Shown piece by piece: positions 37,125-45,891 of a stretch of DNA of 48,447 nucleotides; the stretch's first letter is position 1; each line of letters starts with the position of its first letter. A program made the translations under genes and the position numbers. The stretch is from Deltaproteobacteria bacterium (GTDB taxonomy: Bacteria; Myxococcota; XYA12-FULL-58-9; JAFGEK01), in contig JAFGEK010000054.1 of the NCBI GenBank assembly GCA_016931625.1, positions 1-48,447 on the forward strand. The letters are read 5' to 3'. The notes beneath the pieces were generated by a model that was given only the letters and a program-made list of their open reading frames with translations, ran no database searches and was not told where the DNA came from.

Positions 37125-38227
37125 CAAATAAAAGCAATAAAAAAACAAATCTTAGAATTTTTTTAAAAATTGGCAATTTCATATTAATGGCTTGTTACAG
37201 CAGTGGTTGTAACTTACGCATTGGTGCACCAAATTATTTATGGTTGGCGTGGCTAATACCATTACTTGCAATATTTTTCTTCTATAGTATTGAAAAACGA
37301 CAAAAGCTTGCCCGACGATTGATATCTACTCAATTGTTAGCTCGTACAACAATCGGCTTTAGCCATAGCCGTCTATGGTTAAAAGCATCGCTTTTGCTTT
37401 TTGCTACTGCTGCATTGGTAGTTGCTATGACATTACCTAAGTATGGCTTTACTTGGCAAGAAGTTAAGTGTCGTGGAGTTGATTTAGTAATCGCCTTAGA
37501 TGTTTCTTTAAGCATGCAAGCAACTGATGATAACGCTAGTGGTAATACTTCTCGACTTGTACGCGCTAAAAGAAAAATTCACGATCTTGTGCAAATGCTT
37601 GATGGTGATCGAATTTCTTTAGTTGCCTTTGCCGGATCTGCTTTTGTTGCCTGCCCTTTAACTGTAGATTACGGTACCTTTTTAACATTTGTTGATGAAA
37701 TGGAGCCAGAAGTTATCACTGCCAAAGGTACTAGTTTGGGTGATGCTATTCGCACCTCTCTTACAGCCTTTTCTGCTGGTGCTGGTGAGTCACAAGCAAT
37801 TATATTCTTTAGCGACGGCGAACAAAACAGTGGTGATGCAAATCAAGCTGCGACAGAAGCACAAAAACAAGGCATACGAATTTATACTATTGGAATAGGG
37901 AGTAATGAAGGCGCACCAATTCCAACTACTGATGGTCATTTTAAACGCGATAAAAATGGTGACTTAGTGTTGTCAAAAATTGATGAAAGTGGTCTAAAAG
38001 AAATTGCTCTCCACACCGGCGGTACCTATATCCACGCTGTTACTAGCAATAGCGATCTTGAAACTGTTTACCGCAAAGGGATTAAGGGTTCTTTAGCAAG
38101 TCGAGATATTAATGGTCGTCGTCGTCAAAATTGGCATGAGCGATATCAATGGCTTACTGGTTTAGCTTTGCTATTGCTTAGTGCAGAGTTGCTTATAGCT
38201 GAGAAGAGGAAAAATAAAAATGCCTAG
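37121..38227 (+). CDS. batB: BatB, membrane-anchored von Willebrand A protein
   Basis: 368 residues. AGGAG six bases before the ATG and the ATGA overlap with batA support this start. That gives a roughly 35-residue N-terminal extension (rich in Lys/Asn, then GNFILMACYSSGCN) before the usual BatB beginning YLWLAWLIPLLAIFFFY. The vWA site is DVSLSMQA, with GTSLGDAI and FFSDGEQNSGD. A second N-terminal helix and a C-terminal helix (WLTGLALLLLSAELLIA) are present. The gene overlaps batC by 8 bp. BatA and BatB are paralogues expected to act together with MoxR. Confidence 0.92.
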   Translation: MTNKSNKKTNLRIFLKIGNFILMACYSSGCNLRIGAPNYLWLAWLIPLLAIFFFYSIEKRQKLARRLISTQLLARTTIGFSHSRLWLKASLLLFATAALVVAMTLPKYGFTWQEVKCRGVDLVIALDVSLSMQATDDNASGNTSRLVRAKRKIHDLVQMLDGDRISLVAFAGSAFVACPLTVDYGTFLTFVDEMEPEVITAKGTSLGDAIRTSLTAFSAGAGESQAIIFFSDGEQNSGDANQAATEAQKQGIRIYTIGIGSNEGAPIPTTDGHFKRDKNGDLVLSKIDESGLKEIALHTGGTYIHAVTSNSDLETVYRKGIKGSLASRDINGRRRQNWHERYQWLTGLALLLLSAELLIAEKRKNKNA

Positions 38228-39116
38228 AATAATTCTTGTTATTACTTTGTTAATTACTACCGTGCCTTTTTGGGAAATGGCAACTGCCGCATCAAATTCA
38301 TCGACCTCATCATCTACTTCTAATAAAATTTTTACTGACCCATTTAAAGCCTATGATGCTGGTGATTACGAGCAAGCCCTGCAACTGTTTCTTGATGCCG
38401 AGGTGAAACATCCAAATGATTCTCGTATCGCCTATGATATTGGCAATGCTAATTATCGTCGTGGTGATTTTAAAGCAGCAACAAAGGCCTACCAACGCGC
38501 CTTAGCTAGTAAAGATGCTAAATTGCGCACTAAGGCAAATTACAATCTTGGCAATGCTTATTTACGCGCACAACAATTTAAAGAGGCAATAAAAGCTTAT
38601 GAAGATACGCTTAAACTTGCACCTAAAGATAAAGACACACAACATAATCTTGAAATTGCTCGCCGCTTATTAGAAATGCAGCAACAGCAGCAGCAGCAAC
38701 AACAACAACAACAACAACAACAGTCTGACCCAAAAAACAACGAGCAACAATCTAAATTAGAAAATCAAGAAGAAAAAAACCAGCAACAAAGCCAACAATC
38801 ATCGTCAGACTCAGTAAATAATTCTGCCAAGCAAGAGCAACAATCGGCTGCTACGGCAAACAATGAACAAAAAAAATTAGAACAAAACGAGAAGCCAAAC
38901 ACAAATTCTGCAGCAGCATCTGCAGCAAATGACAAAAAACAAGATAAGCTGCAAAAAAATCCTGCAACTTCCATGGATAGCAAAAAAGAAAATAATAATA
39001 AAAAACTTAGTCCTCAAGCAGCCGAACAACTATTACAGCAAATCGGTAATACCGGCCCGCGAATTCCACGTAATCAGCGTGGTGGCAAATCAACAACGCC
39101 GGCTAAGGACTGGTGA
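38220..39116 (+). CDS. batC: BatC, TPR protein with Gln-rich tail
   Basis: 298 residues. After a signal peptide (IILVITLLITTVPFWEMATAAS), TPR units follow (about 40-145): YDAGDYEQALQLFLDAEVKHP, YRRGDFKAATKAYQRAL and FKEAIKAYEDTLKLAP. Residues about 154-168 are 15 consecutive glutamines, followed by a Gln/Asn/Lys/Ser-rich low-complexity tail to the end with no hydrophobic segment. The short C-terminal LSPQAAEQLLQQIGN is a motif often seen in BatC. Likely a periplasmic assembly factor for the Bat complex. It overlaps batD by 4 bp (GTGA). Confidence 0.88.
   Translation: MPRIILVITLLITTVPFWEMATAASNSSTSSSTSNKIFTDPFKAYDAGDYEQALQLFLDAEVKHPNDSRIAYDIGNANYRRGDFKAATKAYQRALASKDAKLRTKANYNLGNAYLRAQQFKEAIKAYEDTLKLAPKDKDTQHNLEIARRLLEMQQQQQQQQQQQQQQQSDPKNNEQQSKLENQEEKNQQQSQQSSSDSVNNSAKQEQQSAATANNEQKKLEQNEKPNTNSAAASAANDKKQDKLQKNPATSMDSKKENNNKKLSPQAAEQLLQQIGNTGPRIPRNQRGGKSTTPAKDW
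38679..38723 (+). repeat. CAG/CAA trinucleotide run in batC
   Basis: 45 bp of CAG and CAA codons encode 15 Gln in a row. The mixture of codons limits but does not abolish slippage, so length may vary between strains. Confidence 0.95.
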
Positions 39117-40903
39117 ACATGCTCGGATACAAGATCATTATACTCATTTTATTAGTAACACTGATACATTCTACTACTGCGGCAGCTGCATCTATTAACG
39201 CACAACTTGATCGCTCTGAGTATACTATTGAAGATGAAATTTTATTAACCGTAACTATCGAAGGTAGTTCTACTAGTAAACCGCAAATTCCAAAACTTGA
39301 TGCATTCTCTGTATCTGCTAGCGGACAGAGTTCTCAATATCAAATCATCAATGGTAGAACTTCATCTAGTGTAATCTACAATTATACTCTTATCCCTAAA
39401 CGTAAAGGTACTTTTACTATTGCTAATATTAGCGCAACGATTGATGGTAAAAAATATCAAGCACCTGCAATAAAGGTCTTGATCACCAATACTTCTAAAG
39501 ACTCACAACAAAATGGTCAGCCAGCATTTATTACCACCACAATTTCTAATCCAAAACCCTATGTTGGTGAACAGATTGTTTATACATTTCGTTTCTATCG
39601 TCGTGTTCCAATATATGACGCTAAATTACAGCTACCTGACTTTGAACAACTTTCGCCAGAATCACTCGGAGATGGCATTGAACGTCAAGAGCAATACCAG
39701 GGTCATATGTATAAAGTTACTGAAATAAAAAAAGCTCTTTTCGCACCCCAGGCTGGTGATTACACAATTGCAGCGGCTGCTTTAAATATTGAAATACCAG
39801 ATAATCGCAACCGACGAAGAACTGGCCCTTTTGATGACTTTGATAGTACTTTTTCTTTTGGCGGCGGTTTATTAAATCGCACTCGTACTCGTGCAAAAAC
39901 ACTGCGCAGCGCCCCAATTTATTTGCACGCACGAGTATTACCAAAACCACCACCGAATTTTTCAGGTTTAGTCGGTAGCTTTTCTATTCAAACAGAGCTT
40001 AGCAAATCAGAGTTAAAAGTTGGTGACTCCACTACATTTAAAATTAGTGTTGTTGGCAAAGGCAATGTGCGTCACATGTCTGAACCAAAAATACCTGAAC
40101 TTGAAAATTTTAAAGTCTATGATGATAAGCCTGACACTAAAATACAAATTGAAAATGATAATGTTACTGGTCAAACTAATTTTCGTAAAGCCTTAGTACC
40201 AATAAAAGCAGGTGATTATACTATTCCTTCAGTTAGTGTTTCATATTTTAATAGTAGTGAGAATAAATACATAACAATTTCAAGCCAACCGCTAGTAGTT
40301 AAAGTTTTACCAGGCACCACCAATGAAACCCTGCATGTTGTAGGGGAAGCAATGCCTTTTTCTGTATCAAAACAAGCTATCGAAATAATCGCTGATGATA
40401 TTTTGCCTATTCACTCTCGCTCGGCACTTTGGACAAAACCTGAACGTAAATTTTGCTATCGTTTGGCAGTAGTTGCAGCAATAATACCACCGCTATTTTT
40501 CATTACCATTATGTTACTTGGACTTCATAAAGAAAAACTTCAGCGTGACCCCAGTTTGCAACGTCGTCGCTTAGCTAAACGTAATGCTCGTGCAATTCTT
40601 AAAACTGTACGTATCTTAAATAACACCAATGACACTAAATCAATTAACGCAATGCTTGAGCGGGCAATTAAAACTTATATTTGTGATAAACTCAATATTT
40701 CTGGTGGCGCTCTGACTGCTGATGAAATTAAAACCCGAATGCTTGAAAAAAACATCTCTATCGAAACAATTAATCACACTTACAATCAAATAATCGCGTT
40801 TGAAACCTCTACCTACAGCAATCAACAACTTGACCCTTCAGATTATACTGAACGGATAAACTCATGTGAAAAACTATTAACCAAGCTAGAGCAAAACATA
40901 TAA
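39113..40903 (+). CDS. batD: BatD, oxygen-tolerance protein
   Basis: 596 residues from a GTG overlapping the batC stop; an ATG two codons later is an equal alternative. A signal peptide (IIILILLVTLIHSTTAAAA) is followed by tandem beta-sandwich domains with the BatD hallmarks: SASGQSSQYQIINGRTSSSV.IYNYTLIPKRKGTFTI, PYVGEQIVYTFRFYRR, PDFEQLSPESLGDG and LVPIKAGDYTIPSVSVSYF. A membrane helix (LAVVAAIIPPLFFITIMLLGL) near residue 470 leads to a cytoplasmic helical domain. Located in its normal place between batC and batE. Confidence 0.92.
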   Translation: MNMLGYKIIILILLVTLIHSTTAAAASINAQLDRSEYTIEDEILLTVTIEGSSTSKPQIPKLDAFSVSASGQSSQYQIINGRTSSSVIYNYTLIPKRKGTFTIANISATIDGKKYQAPAIKVLITNTSKDSQQNGQPAFITTTISNPKPYVGEQIVYTFRFYRRVPIYDAKLQLPDFEQLSPESLGDGIERQEQYQGHMYKVTEIKKALFAPQAGDYTIAAAALNIEIPDNRNRRRTGPFDDFDSTFSFGGGLLNRTRTRAKTLRSAPIYLHARVLPKPPPNFSGLVGSFSIQTELSKSELKVGDSTTFKISVVGKGNVRHMSEPKIPELENFKVYDDKPDTKIQIENDNVTGQTNFRKALVPIKAGDYTIPSVSVSYFNSSENKYITISSQPLVVKVLPGTTNETLHVVGEAMPFSVSKQAIEIIADDILPIHSRSALWTKPERKFCYRLAVVAAIIPPLFFITIMLLGLHKEKLQRDPSLQRRRLAKRNARAILKTVRILNNTNDTKSINAMLERAIKTYICDKLNISGGALTADEIKTRMLEKNISIETINHTYNQIIAFETSTYSNQQLDPSDYTERINSCEKLLTKLEQNI

Positions 40904-40913
40904 GGCAATCGAT

Positions 40914-41678
40914 ATGAGTATTTTAAAATATTTTTCTATTTTTATGATTTTAATGTTTAGCAATACTATTGCGAATGCTAATGGGCTTGAATCGGATCAT
41001 GATTTACTTTGGGCTGAGGCAAACACCGCTTATCGTAATGGGCAATATGATGTAGCGGCAAACAAATATCATGCTTTGCTTAGACAAAGCAGCGACGACG
41101 GGCAAGTATACTATAATCTTGGCAATAGTGAAATGCGCCTAGGCCATTTAGCACAAGCTATTGCAGCATATAGAGCTGCTAAAGTACGTCTACCTCGTGA
41201 TGAAGATGTTGCGGCAAATCTAAGGCTTGCACGGGCACGCGTAAAAGATGCAGTACAGCCCCCAATTCCATCAACAACACGTAAAACGCTTTTCTTTTGG
41301 CATTACAGCTTATCAATCAATGAACTTATTACTACGATCATAATTGCAAATGCCTTTTTTTGGTTTACCTTATTAGCTCTATTTCTTCGACGGCGACGAT
41401 TGATAACTTGGTATACTATTACTCTAGCTATCATTCTACTAACACTTGTAACATCTTATATAATACGTTCATCTTCACCAACTACTATTGCCGTAGTGCA
41501 ATTAGCAAAACTCGATGTCTATTCAGGCCCTAATACTAATACAGTATTACGCTTTCGTCTTCATGAAGGAACTGAAGCGATAGTTACAGGTGCTGAAGAA
41601 AAATGGGTGTGCCTTGAATTAAGTGATGGCAAACAAGGATGGGTGCCAAGTGAAAGTGTAATTAAAGTAGTTTTATAG
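40914..41678 (+). CDS. batE: BatE, TPR and SH3-like membrane protein
   Basis: 254 residues. Signal peptide (FSIFMILMFSNTIANA), two to three TPR units (NTAYRNGQYDVAANKYHALL; VYYNLGNSEMRLGHLAQAIAAYRAAK), two transmembrane helices (ELITTIIIANAFFWFTLLALFL and WYTITLAIILLTLVTSYII), and a C-terminal bacterial SH3 domain (KLDVYSGPNTNTVLRFRLHEGTEAIV ... KQGWVPSESV). Last gene of the operon. Its stop codon abuts the stop of the convergent reductase gene with no spacer, and no terminator is visible. Confidence 0.92.
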   Translation: MSILKYFSIFMILMFSNTIANANGLESDHDLLWAEANTAYRNGQYDVAANKYHALLRQSSDDGQVYYNLGNSEMRLGHLAQAIAAYRAAKVRLPRDEDVAANLRLARARVKDAVQPPIPSTTRKTLFFWHYSLSINELITTIIIANAFFWFTLLALFLRRRRLITWYTITLAIILLTLVTSYIIRSSSPTTIAVVQLAKLDVYSGPNTNTVLRFRLHEGTEAIVTGAEEKWVCLELSDGKQGWVPSESVIKVVL

Positions 41679-42662
41679 CTACCAATAATGATGCACTAGC
41701 GCTCGGATTTTTCTTTTATAAATTTCGTGAATAGATTGCATCACTGCGTCACTTAACGAGGGCATGTCGGCAGCAGCAACATTTTCTTCAGCCTGGGTTG
41801 CTCGTTTTGCCCCTGGTATTGCACAAGTTACTGCATCATTCATTAAGATCCAACGCAGAGCCATCTGCGCCATGGTTACCCCTGATGGCACTAGCTGACG
41901 CAACTCATCTACTGCTTCAAGCCCCGTTGCAAAATCAACGCCAGAAAAAGTCTCGCCTCGATCAAAAGCCGCACCTTGACGATTAAAAGCGCGATGGTCA
42001 TCAGCAGCAAAAGTGCTCTGTTTAGTCATTTTGCCACCAAGCAACCCCGATGATAAAGGCAGGCGCGTTAAAATGCCGACCTTGCGACGTTTAGCTTCTT
42101 TAAAAAATAGTTCAGCAGGTCGCTGTCTAAATATATTATATATAATTTGTACAGTTTGCACATTTGGGTATTCAATAGCCTTCAGCGCTTCTTCAACTTT
42201 TTCAACGCTCACCCCATAATATTTAATTTTTCCAGCTTGCACTAAATCATCAAGCACCCCAAAAACCTCGGGACGATAATAAACCTCTGTAGGTGGACAA
42301 TGTAGTTGCAACAAATCAAGCGCTTCTGTATTAAGGTTTTTTAAACTACGCTCGACAAACGCGGTGAGATTTTCACGATTGTAACCATCAGCCACATGGG
42401 GATTAAGTCGCCGCCCGGCTTTAGTAGCAACATGAATCTCTTCTGAACGCTCGCGACGCAATTTTGCAACTAAACGCTCACTGCGACCGTCGCCATATAC
42501 ATCAGCGGTATCAATAAAATTAACCCCTTTATCTATTGCTTTATGCAGCGCCGCCAAAGAATCGTTGTCACTTACCTCACCCCAAGTACCACCAATTGCC
42601 CAAGCGCCGAAGCTAATTGCAGATACTTGCCACCCTGTACGTCCGAGTTCACGATAAAACAT
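41679..42662 (-). CDS. Aldo/keto reductase family oxidoreductase
   Basis: 327 residues, a (beta/alpha)8 NADP(H)-dependent carbonyl reductase. The catalytic tetrad is intact: Asp51 and Tyr56 in FIDTADVYG, Lys81 in VATKAG, and His121 in LLQLHCP. The C-terminal cofactor region has ALRWILMNDAVTCAIPGAKRATQAEENVAA. It resembles the YajO/Tas-like group of small-molecule reductases; the substrate cannot be told. GGAGA precedes the ATG. Single gene, convergent with batE. Confidence 0.93.
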   Translation of the reverse strand: MFYRELGRTGWQVSAISFGAWAIGGTWGEVSDNDSLAALHKAIDKGVNFIDTADVYGDGRSERLVAKLRRERSEEIHVATKAGRRLNPHVADGYNRENLTAFVERSLKNLNTEALDLLQLHCPPTEVYYRPEVFGVLDDLVQAGKIKYYGVSVEKVEEALKAIEYPNVQTVQIIYNIFRQRPAELFFKEAKRRKVGILTRLPLSSGLLGGKMTKQSTFAADDHRAFNRQGAAFDRGETFSGVDFATGLEAVDELRQLVPSGVTMAQMALRWILMNDAVTCAIPGAKRATQAEENVAAADMPSLSDAVMQSIHEIYKRKIRALVHHYW

Positions 42663-42821
42663 GTATATTCTCCATTAGCAGTTTTCACCGTTATTGCGCG
42701 GATATTTTCAAAATTGGAATTTAAGTTAGCTCTTACTGCAATATAGTGCAAGCATAGGTATGGGTATCTCCAAGATTCGCTGTTGCTTTCTTGTTATTTT
42801 GCAAAAACTAGGGAGAAAAAC

Positions 42822-42838
42822 TAGAGGGGTGCCCCTAA
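42822..42838 (+). repeat. Dispersed palindromic motif, copy
   Basis: TAGAGGGGTGCCCCTAA, with a perfect inner GGGG...CCCC pairing. It lies between the reductase gene and the stop of the CapA-like gene. Confidence 0.5.
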
Positions 42839-42854
42839 TCTACCCTTAAAGGGC

Positions 42855-43667
42855 TTATAATTTATTTTGCGTTTCGCAATAATCAACCTGGTAACGATCT
42901 ACTATACAGGTGGCAATTTCTTGTTTACTCCATCCTAACTTTTTATGCAGACGTAGGCGTAGCATTAAACCACGTTCAGTAAGACCGTTGGTCGTTTTAA
43001 TATAACCTTCTTGATCAAAAATAAAATTACCTAGTGAATATGCGATTAAGCCATTTTTATATTCCGCAACAGGTTGCACAACATGTGGATGATGCCCTAT
43101 TACAAAATTAACGCCATTATGCACTAGCCAATGTGCCAACTGTTGTTGTGCAGTATTTGGTATATTTGCATACTCATCGCCCCAATGAATCGTTGCCACT
43201 ACAAAATCATTTACTGCAGCTATTTTTTGCAGAGATTTAGCAAATGATGGTTGCATTATTTTAATAATATTTTGTTTTGTAGTTGGTAAAAGCATTCCAC
43301 TAATTATCGCAACTTTTAAGCCATTACGATTTATTTGTATAGGCAGTCCATCAAAACCTTGTACTGGGCTGCCTATAGTTAAAATGCCTACGCTATTAAG
43401 TAATTTTTGTGAATAATCAACCGCAAACGGCGAACAATGATTATTGGCCAAATTTAACACATCAAACCCTAAGTATAACAAAGCAATTAACTGTCGGTTA
43501 GGTGCAAAAAAAGTTAACGGCTCTATTGTTTGTGTTTCATCACCACTAAAACAAGCCTCCAAATTACCAATTGCTAAGTCGGCCTGGTGCAATGAAGACA
43601 ATACTCGCTCAAATGCCTTTTTATAACCGTATCGATCAAGGCGTCTGCCAACCTCTCGCCCCAGCAT
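42855..43667 (-). CDS. CapA-like (PgsA) metallophosphatase-fold protein, N-terminus apparently truncated
   Basis: 270 residues from the first ATG. Members of the CapA family normally begin shortly before a conserved VGDIMLGR whose Asp binds metal. Here the frame encodes CFVGDI immediately upstream of this ATG, but between the preceding in-frame TAA and the ATG there is no ATG, GTG or TTG. The other motifs are intact: AIGNLEACF, LNLANNHC, ATIHWGDEYANIPNTAQQQLAHWLV, VIGHHPHVVQP and AYSLGNFIFDQ. It is 57 bp downstream of a broken DUF3160 gene. Either a non-standard start is used or the gene has lost its start. CapA proteins are linked to surface polymer (poly-glutamate) production in some bacteria; the function here is not determined. 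Confidence 0.75.
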   Translation of the reverse strand: MLGREVGRRLDRYGYKKAFERVLSSLHQADLAIGNLEACFSGDETQTIEPLTFFAPNRQLIALLYLGFDVLNLANNHCSPFAVDYSQKLLNSVGILTIGSPVQGFDGLPIQINRNGLKVAIISGMLLPTTKQNIIKIMQPSFAKSLQKIAAVNDFVVATIHWGDEYANIPNTAQQQLAHWLVHNGVNFVIGHHPHVVQPVAEYKNGLIAYSLGNFIFDQEGYIKTTNGLTERGLMLRLRLHKKLGWSKQEIATCIVDRYQVDYCETQNKL

Positions 43668-43724
43668 TATATCACCAACAAAGCAAAGTAAATAACCAGC
43701 TAATAATAATTACCCGTGTTGTCA

Positions 43725-45264
43725 CTACATACCAGCATAGTATAACGAGACTTCTTTAGCTTTATCTTCGCTAATAAAATTATTTACCCAAGCAGGACGC
43801 TGCGGTCTTTTACGCAATTGTTCACGCCATATTTGGTCATTGAGACGCTCCCCTAATATCATTTCATAATAAGACATAACCCCACCGCGACCAATGCGTG
43901 GCTTACCCTCGATTGAAAAAATTACGTAAATAGGATGTACATAACCAGTAGCAACATGCAAATAGCTGCCCGGTCCAGTGAATATATCAGCTATAAGCTG
44001 CGCATTATTCTCGTTAAGCAACATATCTTCTGGATTATTTTTACCAACAAGAATTGTTTCTTTCCAAAAATGTTCTAAATCACCACCAATAAACTCTATA
44101 AGTTGATACTCTTCTTTTGATAACATTTGACCATTTAATTCTTTATGAGAAATTTCTGCTAAAGAGGCGACAAGCTTTTCTAGTCGCACCATTGGTTTGT
44201 TAGTGTTCAATGGCATCAGTTGCCTTTTTGCAAGCCCAGCGCGTATTGATTTTAAAAGTTGGTACACTCGTTGATATAACTCGAATTCTGGGATCACATA
44301 ACCACGCGTATCAATTTCAATTTCGGTATCTTCATAATCTGGCCCTCCCATTTCTGCCACCCCTTGTTTTGCATAAAGTACAGTGTCGTGTTTTAACTCT
44401 GTATAACTAGCAAGGTAAGTATTAAGACGTAAAAATGGATACGCTTTGCCCCGCATAAAATTAGGGTAGCTATTTGGCACTGGCGTTAATAATGAATTTA
44501 AAGAATATAACCAATCAGAGTAGACTTCTTTAACTCGTCGATCGTTAATTTCTTTTGGCATCCTTTTTTTAAGCATCTGTTGCTGACTTAGATAAATTTG
44601 CTGTCTGTAATAAGGCATTACCAACTGATAAAAAAATTAAATTATCACCAGCAGCAATTGCAAAAGGTGTATTGGCAGTAGCAAGATATTGTTCTTTTGT
44701 TTGGGTGATTAATACTGTCAAAATTTCTTGCAACTTAAGAATAAATACTTCTTGCTCTGCCGTCGCCAATAAATAATCGAAAAACAAATGAAGATTATGC
44801 AAAACCACATCAGGGGTCACCACACTTGGTATCGCTTTAATAAACTTACGATATATAACCTCAGCTTCTCCTTGGGCTTCGCTTTCTTCTAGCTGAATCG
44901 GACGATAGCGATTATTCTCATATAGTTGAAAAAATTCAAAAAAGCCCTGATTACCATCAACAGCAAATTCTTTCTCTAATAACGCCGTCTTCACCTTAGA
45001 AGTTTGAAACAATTTTTCAAAATATTTTAGCTCAACAATTTTTTCGTTATTCGCAGGATTCGTATTGGCACTCTCATCGCCTATGAGCCCTTTAGTATTT
45101 TCTTCTTGGGCTTGCACATTAGCTGCAGTATCATTTGCAATGGCATTGTTTCTTTTTTGCTCTGTGTTTCTAGCTTGAGATTGTTGTTCACTTTTTTGGC
45201 AACTGGACAGCAAAAAAATGCTTGCACACATTGTCATCAATATGCGCTTGAACGATAAAGTCAT
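43725..45264 (-). pseudogene. Broken DUF3160 lipoprotein gene (frameshift, probable internal deletion)
   Basis: The minus strand from the ATG at 45264 (AAGGGAT upstream) gives a lipoprotein signal ending LLSSC. A DUF3160-like N-terminal half follows (FFEFFQLYENNRYRPI; TPDVVLHNLHLFFDYLL) and stops at 44569 just after NLSKSATDA. The C-terminal half (FLRLNTYLASYTELKHDTVLYAKQGVAEMGG ... GGVMSYYEMILGERLNDQIWREQL) continues in another frame to 43725. The frames meet around GATGCTTAAAAAAAGG near 44560-44575. From memory of the family, the two halves together (about 510 residues) lack the central region of roughly 200 residues. A simple frameshift is therefore not the whole story, and an internal deletion is likely. 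A sequencing error at the A run would explain only the frame change. Confidence 0.75.
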
Positions 45265-45307
45265 AATCAAATCCCTTTCACTCTCATATTTTGATAATGT
45301 CATCAAA

Positions 45308-45823
45308 TTGTCACCTCTTTGTCACGTCCAGCTTGAACACTTTTGGCAACAAGACCACTTTGTTGATGACTTAAGTCAACCAATTTGGCCATCAGGTGAT
45401 GCGCAAATATTACCGTTTTGGTGTGGCGCGTTTGACCATAATATTGCTAGCCGTCAGCGTTGGGATACTGTGTTATATTGGCTTGATGAACAAGGTCTCA
45501 ATACCCCGCTACCTTGCTGCTATGGAGTTTTGGGACAATACAATCGTCGTATGCATTTGCTTAATTGGCTAAACCCATGGCAGCAAAATACTGTGTGGAC
45601 ATGCTTGGGTTTACATTTTCTTGAAGTGTTGCGTGATTTCTCTCACCCACGTTTTATTATTGAACTTGAACGCTATCGCCTTCTGGTAGAGCAATTAGGT
45701 TGCTTTCCAGAAGTTTTGAACCCTAAAAATTCACAGCTTTATGAAGGAGCTTTGATATTATCTGAAGATTCAATGCTTTGGGCTGCGAATCTTTGGAGCA
45801 TGCTTAATAAAAGCCAAGTATAA
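45308..45823 (+). pseudogene. C-terminal fragment of a glycosidase-like protein
   Basis: About 171 residues are open from a TTG at 45308; an ATG at 45218 lies antisense inside the DUF3160 gene. Segments such as WPSGDAQILPFWCGAF, LNTPLPCCYGVL, LLNWLNPWQQNTVWTCLGLHFLEVLRDF and GCFPEVLNPKNSQLYEG resemble the end of an alpha/alpha-barrel glycoside hydrolase or glucoamylase-like protein. The usual N-terminal two-thirds is absent, and the similarity starts about where the DUF3160 gene begins on the other strand. No ribosome site is evident. I read it as a remnant left by a deletion or rearrangement. The family assignment is tentative. Confidence 0.45.
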
Positions 45824-45891
45824 TCAAAGTTAACGTAGATTTAAGACGATCAATAACAGATATTATCTGCATGCACTAAAAGGAAAAATAT

